DNA of 64,000 bases from Dipetalonema caudispina (GCA_013365325.1 JABVXV010000054.1:230347-294346), one strand, 5' to 3'. Numbered from the stretch's first letter, positions 12,045 through 24,937 are shown. The notes: generated by a model from the letters alone, not told the origin. Numbers and translations: made by a program.

Positions 12045-14434
12045 ATGCTCCACTCGGAAATTTCTACTTTCCTGCTGCTGATATCAGTGGTACTACTGTT
12101 GGTTGCATCAAAACCCAACGTACCACGGAGTTCTGATGGTCGCGGGGAATCATCTTCATTTCCTTCAGTATGCTTTGTTTTCTACTTTTCGTAAATCATC
12201 TGATTAATTTGACCTAATACTTCATATCTGGGAATGCTTCTTCTCAATTCATTCATTTAATTCAAAGAATGATTCAATTAAAAACTGTCATTTTCCTTCC
12301 AAAAACATCATATTTCGAGGTTTCTCTAGGATCGATTTAATAATATATTCTAAATTTTAGTTGATTATTATATTGACTTCCTTGGACATTGGACTGCAAA
12401 TTTGCTGTTGAGTAATAATTTCCAAAATCTTTTAAATTCGTGGAAAGTATTCAACTTTGAATGGTCAAAATTATTGGAAAATGTTCGATAAATGTGGAGT
12501 CTTTACATGTTAGCAGAATGTTAAATATGATCAGATGAGATTCAAAAGATCCTAAAAGGGCTAAAAACGACTTGAAACAATCCAGCACTGAAAAAGTCAT
12601 TTAAATTACTTGGAACTTCGTATATGAGATCAATTAATGCATAAGTTAGCTGTAGATATAGATTCCATGAAATAATTTTTCTGAATTAGTCATTTCACTC
12701 CTCCTAATATTAACATTGCTAACCATTTAGGAACCACCACTTGAATTGAAAGGTATTCTTCCTCCTGCAACTTTCGCTCAACTTACCGCTGTTCATCAGG
12801 ATCAATCGCTAACAATACCGGTTAGAGAAATCCGCATATTTCATTACGGAATGCATGGCAGCATAAGGATATGTTTATTCACATCCTTCATTGCTTTTAA
12901 CATTTTCCTATCCTTAAGTTCGCAAATCAATTTTAAAATTATATACACAGAGAAAGAAGAGAGAAAGAGAAGTAGTGGAAATCAAGAATACAGAATACGG
13001 GAAATAAGTCAAGGTAAAGAGCAAATATACCTTAGAAAAAATCTACATTTATTGTCATATGCTATCGGTTGCAGCAAAAGATGGTGAAAATTGACGAAAT
13101 TATAAATGCCTTACCGGAAGATGTTTTGCAACAGCTCCCTCTTCCACCGGTATTTCGATCGCTTCCTCAAGATGTCCAAGAAATGATAAAGACTGTACGA
13201 GTAGCAAAAAATCTTACAGTGCAGGAAAAATGGCTCCAAACGACAATTATCATTGAATCACTTCCAAAAGAACAACGACAAATGCTACAACAAATGACGC
13301 CAGGTTTTCCACCGGTATTTTTCAACTTATGATATTACAAATGCTTTTGTTTCCGATTACAAAGATTCTCTTTTCAAGTTTCATTAAGTAAGTAATTTTG
13401 ATGATTTGCAAATACCGAAGTTGAAGGAAAAATGAACACTGCTGGCTTAGTATAAGATAACAATGACAGGTAATGATGTGACAAGAATGATAATATAATA
13501 ATTAATAGCAAAAATAATAATAAATAACAGTAATGATGAGAACAATAATGATAACTAATCTTACCAATGCCACTACCCTGTCGTAATGATGGGAAGAGAG
13601 CGTTTCCACTACAGGTAGGAGAAATAGCTATATCTTCACTTTCTGGAATACCTGGGATACGTTCGGATTATCAAAACTTCGCTAGGCCAAATACATATAA
13701 ATGCTACTGTTTCAATCATCGATTCAGAGAGAAAGATTACTTGTCCCAGCGGCATTTACTGGTAGGAAAAGGTACAATTTACCTTTTACTGCTACCAAAA
13801 CCAAATCCGCAATGGAAAGACCTCGTCTTGCTTCATAGGACTGAGGTAGAATTCAAACACAACAAATAAATGATCATTTTTTAAGTAAAAAAGAGTAATA
13901 GGTATGTAAAGGTAATAATGGTTGAATGACTTCTATGTTTGAAATATTAGTAAACTGTGACGTAACCTTCCCATCGAATCACTTAACTATAAAACAGTTT
14001 CTAGGCACCTTCACCGGAATTTAAAAATATTCTTCCAAAAGAAGCCTGGGATCAACTTGTTGCAGTTTATCAGAATACTAATCTCGACAATGCAGTAAGT
14101 TTTTTTGGTATTTTGACCAATTTCTTAAGTAGAAAAATACAGTTACTTACCATTACAGTGACATACTTCATTTCAGTGAAGCAATCTTTTAAATAATCCA
14201 ATATTATCTTAGGAAAAAATGACAAGAATTGATGAAATAATTGATGCTTTGCCGAATTCAATCCGTGAGAAACTACCATTATCACCACTCCGAAAACTAC
14301 CTGCTGATATACAGCAGAAGTTGCAAGCCATTCATATGCAGCGTGGATTATCAGCAGAACAACGATATCAAAAAATCAAAGCAATAATCGAATCTTTGCC
14401 ATTGAACATGAAAAAACTGATGTCCCCTCATTAG
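12045..14434 (+). CDS. Secreted protein with two tandem LP-rich repeats
   Basis: The function is unknown. Five exons (12045-12167, 12731-12820, 13075-13314, 14005-14094, 14213-14434), all phase 0, give 254 residues. The first exon encodes a signal peptide (EISTFLLLISVVLLLVAS) and a short Ser-rich spacer. The rest is two copies of one unit, each made of a 30-codon exon followed by a 74-80-codon exon. Shared motifs are ILP...QL.AV.Q, then KM..IDEII.ALP, LPL.P..R.LP.D.Q and IIESLP. Both units lack Cys and are predicted to be helical. The layout suggests an extracellular protein of the kind abundant in filarial secretions; I could not tie it to a named antigen family. An AATAAA follows the stop. 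Confidence 0.78.
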
Positions 14435-14508
14435 TATGGTCCAGTATAAAAATTTGTAAACTACTGAATATACTATTAATTGTACTTTTTAACTTAAATG
14501 ATTTTAGA

Positions 14509-14514
14509 AATAAA
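14509..14514 (+). terminator. AATAAA poly(A) signal of the secreted repeat gene
   Basis: The AATAAA hexamer lies 75 bp after the stop codon at 14434. Confidence 0.6.
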
Positions 14515-15629
14515 GTTCACAATGTTATTCCTGGATTCTATCACAAGATTTATAGGATTAAATCGAAAAACACAATTTTCTAGATCGAACTGAAAAATAA
14601 CCATCCGATCCGATGGTTTTCAACGAAAATCTCTGATCTACAATTAAACTCTGAAGAATAAAATTTTTGGCTTTGGTGATCCTGTTTAGGCAGCACTTCA
14701 ATTTCAGATCCAATAAATGACTACTCATCAAAAACTAAGTAAGCAGTTCAAGAACTATGCAGAAATAGTATCATTTCTCCTTTTGACCTTATCGTCGAAT
14801 ATTATCAAAATTGGAAGAGATGGAATAGTACTGTTTGTTGGCTTCATCGACAGTAGAAAGAGCGATTAGTAATTGGATTGATTTTTTCTTTTTAATACAA
14901 GAATGTCACAAAGTATTAAGAAAAAACAAATAGGATATTTCCGTGATTCGAGATTTCCAAAGGACATAGAAAAGATAAAGCAGATAAATACAATTTCAAC
15001 TACCATAGAAAATATATTTGATCTCAAAATGTTGATTAAGTTAGAAACGCATAAAAAAGTAATATTAGGTAGTAAGATTAAATCAGTATTCCAACATTAT
15101 GCTATTTTATCTTACTCTTTGACTAATATACGGAGGTAGATTTCTCAGTTTCTTTAATTATAATTTCCCTGATAAAACTTTAAATTAAAACCAGCATTTA
15201 AACTTTGGTAAGAAATAGGTCAGGGTTAACGGAACTATAAAAAGATATAAGTTTATCCTGTCAACAAAAAATTTTGAGGATTCTATCCAGCACCATTTAG
15301 AGAATAATGATAACATCGGATGTATGCAAAAATTATTAATATTTCTCTCAGTCATACTACTCAATGATTAACAATGAATAAAAAAGAGTATTATTCGAGT
15401 AAAGATGTTAATCTAAGAATTGTTCCTTAAACTATGATTTATTTGATCGATCTCGTTTATATAGGCCAGAGAAAAAGTAATTTGCTTTTTTGTTAGTTTT
15501 ATATCAGTATGATTCAAACCAAGAGAATTTTTACTAGACAAAATTTAACTTAAATGAATTTAAATTAATTTCATACTAACGAAAGAGCTGAAATGCAAAC
15601 AGCATCTATTCAAAAAAAAAAAAAAAGAA
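14515..15629. other. Convergent intergenic region, no gene supported
   Basis: This lies between the 3' ends of the secreted-repeat gene (+) and the first PHPT gene (-). A 78-codon ORF at 14903-15139 is Lys/Ile-rich with no splice context or recognised motif. A poly(A) run lies near 15612-15626. Confidence 0.45.
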
Positions 15630-15635
15630 TTTATT
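15630..15635 (-). terminator. AATAAA poly(A) signal of PHPT copy A
   Basis: AATAAA on the minus strand, about 72 bp downstream of the stop codon at 15707-15709. Confidence 0.55.
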
Positions 15636-15706
15636 TCCCAAAGAGTAAACACCTGATTTTCTAAAAACAGAAATAATATATGGCAAAAACAGAGATCAAA
15701 TCAAGG

Positions 15707-16640
15707 TCAGTAACCCTCGTATGAATACGTAATTTTATATTCTGGATATTTCCTCTGTAATAAATTGACCGTTTGCTCATGTTTTGCAGGACCATATCTC
15801 TATAAAGATTAATCGTCAAATTTCAGTAGTTGATAGCTTTCATAATTTTACAGTACTGTCACAATTCTATTTCAGAAAGGTTGGCAATCTACTGTAAAAT
15901 AATCTTTTGACAGCATTTTTGTCTGTGATCTTGGCAGATCACAAGTATTAGAACTTATAATCGTGAAGCGTGAAGCGTCTCCTCGTGTACGTACGAGATA
16001 GTAGTACAACAGTGTTCCGAACATGATACACTACTAAACAACAAGCCTTTTTGATTTATATGAAAGTTAGGCTTTGAATGATTAATTTAGTTTTTCATCC
16101 AATCTGCTAAATTTTGCTGTTATTTAAAATAGGGACTTTTTTTGCAACAAAATATTCTCAAATACTTAAACTGCTATTTAAATAATTATTTTATGAATGC
16201 TATTGTAAAGGAACCTGTGAATAGCCATAAACAAAAAGGCTTTTCTTTTGTGGTTCATGCTTTATGCGTCCACCACCAATACATTTCAATGAGAAGGAAA
16301 TACCAATTTCCTTCTCAGTTTGTTTGAAAATATTTTTATGCCATTTACAATGTTTATACCCTCGAATGATCAATTTTTCTTCGCCTGTTGACTTTGAGGT
16401 GACCTGGAAATATGGGTTGAAGTCATTACTGAAAAGCATCCAACATCAACTATAAGATAAACTAGCAGGTGAAATACATATGGTAGCTTGGAAAGCGCAA
16501 CGAATGGATAATATATTCGATGTAAAGCTAAGTTAGACCAAAATATATGCTGCGATTATTCTAGCAGTTACCTTGATCATTATGTATTTAAATAAACCTT
16601 CCGGATCTATATCCACATCCGGAACATTTTCCAATGACAT
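15707..16640 (-). CDS. PHPT1: 14-kDa phosphohistidine phosphatase, copy A (diverged)
   Basis: This is a Janus/PHPT1-family enzyme, a cytosolic phosphatase for protein phosphohistidine. Three exons (16572-16640, 16215-16403, 15707-15799; 23+63+30 codons, all phase 0) give 116 residues; human PHPT1 is 125. The N-terminal VPDVDIDPEGLFKYIMIK matches human IPDVDIDSDGVFKYVLIRV. The catalytic histidine corresponds to His45 in YKHCKWHKN, and IGGGRIKH is at 65-72, then VYGYSQ and a KYPEYKI tail. The Asp that follows the catalytic His by two in human PHPT1 (HAD) and in copy B (HGD) is Asn here (HKN), so specificity or activity may differ. It is the downstream member of a tandem pair, about 560 bp from copy B. 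Confidence 0.9.
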
Positions 16641-17199
16641 TGAATGCAAAATGTTCACAGCAGTTAATGTACGCTGAATTTATTAAAATTTTCCTGAAAC
16701 TTTTTGAAAATAAAAATCCCTCTCCAAGGACCTCTTCTATGCTTAATAAAATATTCTGTAAGATTTATACTGTTAGGATTCCAATGAGAAGAAAAGAAAA
16801 GTGGAAAAAGAGATAGTAAATCAAAAAAAAATCATAAGCAACACAGTGTAACTGTGCAAGTCAACTTATCAAAAATTGGTAGAAAGAGGAATAAAGCGAA
16901 TCTATTTATGAACGTTCCGTTTTATTATGCAAGTTCGTAGAAATTACATTCGCAATTTCACAATTTACAACCATGGGAAACACATAAACTGCACAGCAAA
17001 TGTATAATAAAAAGTAAAGATTTGCTAAATGGATTAACTTTAAGATGAATCATTAGTGATTTTACTAAACGCAAGTTACAATTAAAATTGCAACCTAAGT
17101 TTTAATTCCAATCAAGCGTGAAGACAAAAGAAAAATAATCATCTAAAATTGCGTAATTTGAGACAATAACGGCAAATATTGAAATATAATCAAGAGGGA

Positions 17200-18169
17200 T
17201 TAATACCCTTCGTTAGAGAAGGTAATTTTATAATTTGGATATTTTTCTTTCAAGATATCGACACTTTTCTGGTGATCTGCTGGACCATAACCCTAAATAT
17301 ATGAAAATATAACTGCAATGAAATCAAATAATATAAAGGATTTAAATAAAATGGTAGAATTTTTATGAGTTTCACTTTTTCAGTTTATGTCGAATAGCTT
17401 TCTTAACGAATCAATCCGAACAAGGTCTATGTTTTAATTGACGTTGCAACGACCAAATTTTGACTTTACAGAAATACTTGTATTCCAAAAAAAAATTATA
17501 ATAACGACAAAACTGTTATGAAAACAATGATTCGCTCCCTTTGAATCATGTTTTTGCTTTCTATGGGACGAATAATAATGAGAAACTACGGCATAACATT
17601 TAATCCACAAGAAAACTTAGGTAGATGTAAAATAGATCTTCGTATCTATTGGATAAGCATAAGTTATTTTTTTGATAATAGTAAATTACAAAAAAATTTG
17701 AAACCTGTGAATAACCATATACCAATATGCTGTGATCTTTTGACTCATGCTTGATCCTACCTCCGCCCAAACACAATAGTTCGTAATCTGATCCAAGTTC
17801 CTTTTCTGTTTCGTCCAGCACATCACCGTGATAAGCGCAGCGAGCGTATCCACGTACGATCAGTTTCTCTTTCTTTGAAGCTTTTTCTGTCACCTGTAAT
17901 GGCATGAACCAGTTCATATTACAATCATCTCAGCATTCCGATTGTTACAGTAGAATTCACTAGATTACTGACCAAACTTCTCCTCTTTGTCTCTTTTATG
18001 AGCGCATTAACTTCAAACTCCAATTACCTCAGATTCAAGCTGAAAACTCGACTACACTTATTTACTTGAAAATAACTTGCGTCTTAGGTTTCAAATCTAC
18101 CTTTATTAATATATACTTGAAGACACCATCGGGATCGATCTTAGCATCAGGTACATCGACTAGTGGCAT
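17200..18169 (-). CDS. PHPT1: 14-kDa phosphohistidine phosphatase, copy B
   Basis: This is a second PHPT1/Janus protein with exactly the same exon plan as copy A (18101-18169, 17705-17893, 17200-17292; 69+189+93 bp). It also gives 116 residues. Motifs are VPDAKIDPDGVFKYILIK, the catalytic His45 in YARCAYHGD, CLGGGRIKH, VYGYSQ, GYGPADH and KYPNYKI. In the middle exon, 33 of 63 residues match copy A by direct count. The HGD context is closer to human (HAD), so this copy is the better candidate for the ancestral activity. UVSSA lies upstream on the same strand with 1.47 kb between them. The matching intron positions show a tandem duplication of the complete gene, old enough for strong divergence. 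Confidence 0.92.
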
Positions 18170-19640
18170 ATTCACTGCACTTGAAAATAGTTTTATATGT
18201 CGAAATTGGGTAATAGTTCTAGTAAAACGGGAAATATTGCCTATAAGAAATTAATTGAAGTTTAACGAAACAAGCAACAGTAGTACGAAGGATACTGGAC
18301 ATACCCATAACAATAAATACGCATTAATGAAGAATTTTTGAAATTTGATCTCTAAGACTTCACGTAATCTCTTTGCTTAATCCATCGGCTAAAAATTGCT
18401 CACTTCAATATAGCTGATATCGTGTTTCAATCATATCACTTGGACCGCCACTCTGTAGCGGTACAGTCAGGAGTTGAATTCTACATGGACACTAAGGCTT
18501 ATTATCGATAGCAAACAAAAATTCCAAAATTAAGGAAAAAATTTGGGTATAATCTGTGATAGTACATCAATGGTTAGAACTTAAAAAAAAGACGAAATTT
18601 GGAATTTTTATTATCCAAGAAATAATAAAAAGCATAAAGAATACAAAAATGTAGGGAATATGTACAAGAAATAACAAAAGCAATCACAGTGAAGAGAAGA
18701 AATTGAGCTTGAAAATTGAAGAAAAAATTGAAAATTGAAATTAAAAGAAAAAAAAAACGTTGGCTTTTTTATCGTTATCAAGAAAAAAGATTACAAAATA
18801 ACCTTGTGAAACATTGTTAAATTTATGTCCCAAATTTCATAACACCAACATGTATTACTGTTACTGTCATCTCATCCATTTCTTTTCTTAACTATATTAG
18901 CATATCAGAAGGATGACTGGTGAATAGAGTTTGGAAATGATGTAACAATAAGAGCTTCAAGCATATCTTTTGCGAAGCCGTCTAACTAGTAATTCTGTGA
19001 TATTTAATGACTACCCGGGCAAACATCATACCATCTAAAACCTATAGTGAAACAATAACTGCGATCTACCTCGTGTCTCATAGAATCACCGTTAATCTGT
19101 ATATGTGAACTGCATATTTTTAAAACAATGAGCAATTTCTAAGCTTTTACGCTCATTCTTATGGTTAATCATCGATATATTTGTGTCATGAAATCCGACC
19201 ATCACAGCCTCATTAGAGACCAAACGCATATGTGAGTCACTCAAGCATGTTCGAGAAGTTTGAAACAAGTTGAGAAACAACACTACAATTTCATTCATTC
19301 GCTACAACCTCAAGTGTAAACCACTCAAGATCAAATATGATCAAATGATGGCACCGTTGATTCCTTTTGAAAGATTAATATACGAACATGCCCGATGTTA
19401 AAATTGTTATACCGGATGTCCGCAGGACAAGTGTTCTTTTGTATCATCTCATAAGCATTACCAAGTCCATGGAAAATGTTACAGTCTGGATTATGAAATA
19501 CAAAAACATAATTACATTATCCTCCAAAACCCAATATGCAGAACATTTGTCAACAGTGTTAACAAAAATTATCAGTAAAATCAAGTAAATGCAATCACAT
19601 TAGCAAGACCTGCATGAATCTGCGAATTTTCTAGTGATGA
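18170..19640. other. UVSSA-PHPT intergenic region; A-rich tract and unexplained open stretches
   Basis: The stretch at 18530-18780 is very A-rich, with near-repeats of GAAAATTGAA. At 19402-19578 (+) there is a 58-residue open stretch without its own ATG that is Cys/His-rich (Cys at relative positions 2, 6, 11, 26; His at 17, 19, 23). It includes CPQDKCSFVSSHKHYQVHGK. At 19092-19298 (-) lies a 68-codon ORF. A GTGAGT donor-like site is at about 19235 (+). These may be exons of a small unrecognised gene or of a mobile-element relic; no clean model could be built. Confidence 0.3.
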
Positions 19641-22600
19641 TCATTTTTTCGTTAACGCATAATTGAATTGATGCTCGAAATTCTTTGCTGCTCGTGCTTT
19701 TCGAACAGATTCCAATGTTTCATAAACACGTTTTATTGTATTTCGATTAAACAGTTTAGCCTATAAAAGATATTGCAAAGTAAATAACTTCACAATTGAT
19801 GGAGAATCAAGAATTTATTCTTTCATCCTCCATTTATTTAAATTTGAATTAACTAAACATTAAATTCGAGATAAGGACAAGACCCGCAAAGTGATCTTTT
19901 GACTGAAATTTGCGACCAGTAAATTCCAGCTTTTTATGAATTAATAAGGAAAAAACTAGCTTCTTAATTCAGCAATAATTCCAACGTAGCCAGATTATCC
20001 AGTGTGCTACTTTTTCCAGTGAATTTCGTTACGACATGTCTTTATGCCTATTCGGCTTTCCAAAAGATGACCATAGATATATATGGCCAACTATCAGACT
20101 ACCTTATTTCAAATAACAGCATTTTCATCACTTACTTATGCAACATATGCCACTTTATGCCTCAGTAATGCTTAATCATTCCGCGATTGCACTGTAACGG
20201 GGTGTTAGCTACAAAATGTTCCCTCAGAAATCTAACTGTTAGAAGAAATTGTAAAATTAGCAACTTACACTAAGTCTGTTTCTTACAGCAGTAGGTGCGT
20301 TTCCATCGGTATCGTCTTGTCGTTTCCTCTTCCTTCGATTTACCTTTCCCCTCAAATTAGTCCCAGTCGCAGCTTCGACATCTCTGATATATTCTTCTTC
20401 CTCCTTTGCAGTTTGTTCTAGGTTGCAAGATTCCCTGTAAACGGAAAAAAGTCCGGAAGTATTTCAATCCCAATCAATGAACAAGGCTACTTCTGGCTTT
20501 TGATTTTCAGAATATGTAACCTTCTCAACCAAAACTCTTTTGTTTGTTTCTTCTACTTCAAATTTATTTCTTTAATCACATACTGCATAATTTCGTTTAC
20601 TGGATATCCCATCTCATCGCGATCAATGATTTTCCCATGTAGCGGACAACGTTTTAGGTCCATGCGAGGACATAACGTTCCATCACTAAGCGGAGTACGA
20701 CATTGTCGATTACCCTTTATCTGCTGACCAACAAATGTCATAACTCGTGAATGATACGCTTCTGCGATATCCAAATTTGTTGAACAGCTGGAATAAATTT
20801 TAAAATAGAACTGTATATGAGTAGAAGTAATCAGCGCAACAAAATGCAAAACGTCAATATTTTACTAACCCTTCATCTGAAGGACGCCAGAATCGATGAC
20901 AGTCGGCATTATTTCGCGGTACTTCAGCAGGTTGGACGTCATTTTCACCCCAATACTTGAGGTCAAGCCCATATGACAAAACTGGTACTTTATTATCATG
21001 ATCTTTATTCTTTCTATGATCTGAAAATTCAAAAATCCAGAATTCCTCTATGAAATCATAAGCGTAAAGTCATCATAATCTTACCCGGATAGAGAAGTTC
21101 CTGTACTCCACCAATTTTGCTGGGGCCAGCTAAATCTTCATTCACGTTTTCCATTGTTTTTCTTAAGATGTATTCTGGCAACTCTTCTGGTGGTTTGTAA
21201 TCCAACTCTAAACCTGAAAACTACCGAACTCTTAATCAAAACCATAAACTCTCTAAAGCTTTACCTCGTAAAATGAAAAGAAAACCAAATTACCTTCCTT
21301 TTCTGGCACGTCTTCAAAATCGTCGGTCTCCGAGTCTTCTTCATTTGACTTTTGTCTCTTTTGCAAATGTAGCTCTTCACACCTGAAATTCTGTTAAATT
21401 CAAGATTCCATCCCCATAAAATCCTTTAGTAAATTTGAAAGCAAAAATTCCATTAAAATTTCAGCTCGGGAAAAAGATTCATGGAAAACAAATTTCATAC
21501 TACTAATTTAAGAAATGCAGACTTCTGTAATTCAACCGTAATCTTGTCTTTTAAATCAACGATTTCTTTGCACAGTTTCTGTCCATTGTTTGCGCCGTAT
21601 TTGCCAAGTTTGAAAAGCCAGCGGCAAATGATTTTTTTATAAAATTGTAACATTCTCATACAATCCATCAAGGCGTTTATGACTATTTCATTTTCTGCAT
21701 CCACATTCACAATTGGCGCATTCAATGAAACAGTTACAGACACTGTTTCGAGCACACTGTATCCATGAGTCACCTAAAATTTCTTGATTTACATGGATAA
21801 AACCGTGCTACAAAGTAAAGGATTTGGAGTGGAAGTCAACGTTACATCATTCATCAGGGAAGTTCTATTAATATTAAGCGTATCAGTAGATAAAAAAATA
21901 ACTTGTAGTGATTTTGCCAAATCCAAAAAGTTTTAACAGAAAATCAAGTACAACCTCATTCTCATGTCCGTGATAATCCTCACTATCCGTAACTTTATCA
22001 ACATCAAATCGTGGCACTAGGAGCTCGAGTGCATGTCGTGTCTCATTGACACAACGCAAAATCTCCTCTTGTCGTTCTTTAAACTCTTTTTCAACTTTTC
22101 CGACCACTCGTTTACTTTGCTCATCTATTTTTCGATTTGCTTCTTCAGCGCGTTGTCTTTCAGCCTGAAAATCATGTGTCATAAACAATTTAAATTAACA
22201 AAAAATGGAAGGGTTCAAAATTATAGCAATACTGGCAAATTCGAACGAAAAAGTAAATAGACAATGAAATGGAAATATAATTTCCATTTTTTGGTAATAA
22301 GAAAAAGTTTTTCTTCACAACGCAATATTATGCATATTATATAATGTTGATATGTGTGTATTAGATCATTACTCGTAAAACGTTAGTCAAAGTAATTGGA
22401 ATGTTCATAACTGTCGTATAGATTCAACACCAAGATGAAAAACTTAATTTTTCGAAAAATACAGGGAAGATAACCTGAAGTTCGGTACTGGCATGTTCAA
22501 AATCCAAAGATTTTGAAGACCGCAAGAAATTGACAGCAAAATCTAATTTCGGATAAGCTTCCGCATATTTCTCATGCCAAAGCTTGACGAGTTTCAAAGT

Positions 22601-23504
22601 TTCTAATTTAAGGATTTTGGCAGCTTCTTTGGGAGGCGGAAGAGGATAATGAAGAGGATCTGTTTCAGCTGTATGCAACAAAACTTCCTGAAACGCTGAT
22701 ACAAATCACTGAAACTAAAAATCACAGGAAAATAACGTATTAGAAACAAGTCAAAACAAAACCGCTCTCTTTAATAATAATTTCGTTTAACTGGAAAAAA
22801 GTTTAAATGTCTCCCCAATTCAAAGAATGAACAAAGTAATTAAAAGTTGTTCCTCAAAATTCCGGTTTTGTTCTTTTTTAACTCAACTCCCTCATCGCAA
22901 ACCTGCATATGATTGGTCAGTTGAACACGGAAAACATGAGAACGTTGGAAGAGTTCGGTGCACAGTTGTAAAATAGCCAAACGATATTCACAATCATTTT
23001 GCCGGAAATATTTCAAAACATCGGTAAATATGGGTTCAATGACATCCGGATTACTCTTCAGAATTTGTTTCAGTTCTCTGAATTTACTTTCATTCAGTGC
23101 TCGTCTGTTGAAGTCAAACTGAAAACATTAAAAATGGGCTTCATCGTTAAAATAATCGATGTTAAATAAAAATTCTGAATGCCTATACTTCATGTCATAT
23201 TCAGCCATGTTGTAAATGAAAAGTTGAACAGTTATATTTTGTATTTCCGAAGATTCGTAGAGATTCAAATAGCAGAAGGAAGAAGGTATCTTGGCTAAAA
23301 GCAGTATCTTTAGGATTAATTATTTTATTTTATACCTACTATTCATGACTTTGCAAATTAATGATGGTATTTTTCCACTACTCGTACTGTAAATCCTTTA
23401 AAAAATTAACGTTTCAATATTTCCAAAATTAATTTCACCTCTTTAACTAAATAAGATAAAATCCTTCTGGAAGCTATTAGCTGAGGAGATTGTACGTCTT
23501 GCAT
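19641..23504 (-). CDS. UVSSA: UV-stimulated scaffold protein A (UVSSA)
   Basis: This factor brings USP7 and TFIIH to stalled RNA polymerase II in transcription-coupled nucleotide excision repair, in the nucleus. Eleven exons join in frame to 604 residues (human 709): 23439-23504, 22903-23118, 22475-22687, 21955-22164, 21523-21773, 21294-21382, 21085-21213, 20870-21020, 20584-20787, 20269-20434, 19641-19760. The first exon (MQDVQS..., ending YLVKE) aligns with the human N-terminus. An N-terminal VHS-like helical domain (about 20-165) includes AILQLCTELFQRSHVFR and PLPPPKEA. An acidic, coiled middle follows. The conserved C-terminal domain has DLKYWGENDV, HRFWRPSDEG, and a Cys/His site CRTPLSDGTLC...CPLHGKI (C-x9-C-x7-C-x2-H). 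Then come RDVEAATG, a basic stretch and the terminal FEHQFNYAL. The exon 4/5 and 5/6 edges are the least certain. Confidence 0.9.
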
Positions 23505-24937
23505 TCGACGAAATTCCAAATTTCATGAGAACATAATGCAAATGGCCTCTGATCGACAACAAAGTTCACAGGGTTAAACCATCCATTCAGCGAAGATGAT
23601 AAAAACCTCTAAAAAAAAACTTTAACCTTCGGAACCAAACGATTACTATGTCTCGATAGTCGATCAAGAAACTAGTCGAAATATCTCCACATGCATGATA
23701 TGAAAAATATTTTGATGTAAATGATGTCATTACGTTTTCGAAATATTCTTTTCAGGAAACTGTTTATTATTTTACCTTACCGAATCTAAATAAATTATGT
23801 AGCTCGCGTAGTTTATAAAGCTGAATCTTATGTTTTAATGCAGTAAAATTCACGTCTCTTGCGTACCACAATAGTATATTTCTCTTTTGTGTTATGTATA
23901 GGATGAAATTCCGCACAGAAACCCCAGCAACTCAGGTAAAATTTGCATAAAGAAATGAATCGGACAAATGCATTAACTACTCATACGAAAAAAATGATGT
24001 TGCAAGATTAAATAATTAATATATAAGATGTTATATAATTCAATGTCTAGTTAAAATGAAGCAAATGAGCTGGATGAATTCGGAATATACCTAAACCTGG
24101 ATAATATCATAGAGATGCTAACAGATGATCAAAGGAAATAAGGATCAATAGGAGTCTAGGCTCTTCATCTGCAAACATTTTCTGGTTTCACAATAACAGC
24201 GAATAATTGGCTTCGTTGATACGGGTCATCTATGTTTCTTTCTTATTTGTTAAAGACGTGCGGCTGTAACTGCCTTTTGAATTGTTTAGTCAGAATCCTT
24301 CTAACCATAATTTTTTTACAGGAATTCTCATGATTTTATTTCTAGATGACTTTTCTAATTTTAATTCCCAGAATTACAAATTATTTCCAGATATTACTTC
24401 GCAGCAGAATAATACCTTTCTCACGAATAATCTCAAGTATGATTTAACCAGAATTTCACTAGGAGTTTTGACTTCCCATGAAAGCAACTTATCATCTTAT
24501 AGAGGTAGTAAAACAAAAATATTATAGCAAAATGTCTTCTTGAAAGTCTTCTAATTTGCCACCACATTTCTATTTATTGATGGATGGAAATCTCAATGGT
24601 CAGATGAACCCGATGATAGGTGATAATCTCTACTACAACTGATAACATTTCCATTTCATGAACCCCTCTAGATCCCCATGCTCTTGTCACTTGATGCTCT
24701 TGTCAAGCAAATAAACCTTAACCAGCTAGCCACTGATTAGCTAAAAACAGAGGAGGGATACATTTTTGCATATTGACTGGCCGCGTTCCGTTCGTTAGTT
24801 TGGGTTTTTGAATATGGGTTAGAAATTGGTTGTTAGGTTCGTCATTTCAGGGTGTGACCTTTGTGTGTCCAGGATTTCTGAAGTTGGAAAGTGTTATGAG
24901 ATTCCGGTTCCTTTTCAGGTGTATACACACATATAGC
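23505..24937. promoter_or_regulatory. Divergent intergenic region between UVSSA and ADF/cofilin
   Basis: These 1.4 kb lie between two divergent start codons and probably carry both promoters. The ORF at 24282-24527 is Asn/Ser-rich and unsupported. Several pyrimidine-AG sites just before 24938 could serve as trans-splice acceptors for the cofilin mRNA. Confidence 0.35.

Noticed and set aside
13567..13869. 100-codon ORF between the two repeat units of the secreted gene
   Set aside because: It lies wholly in the intron between exons that join cleanly in phase, and shows no family motif.
14903..15139. 78-codon Lys/Ile-rich ORF
   Set aside because: Composition is what AT-rich DNA gives by chance, and there is no splice or homology support.
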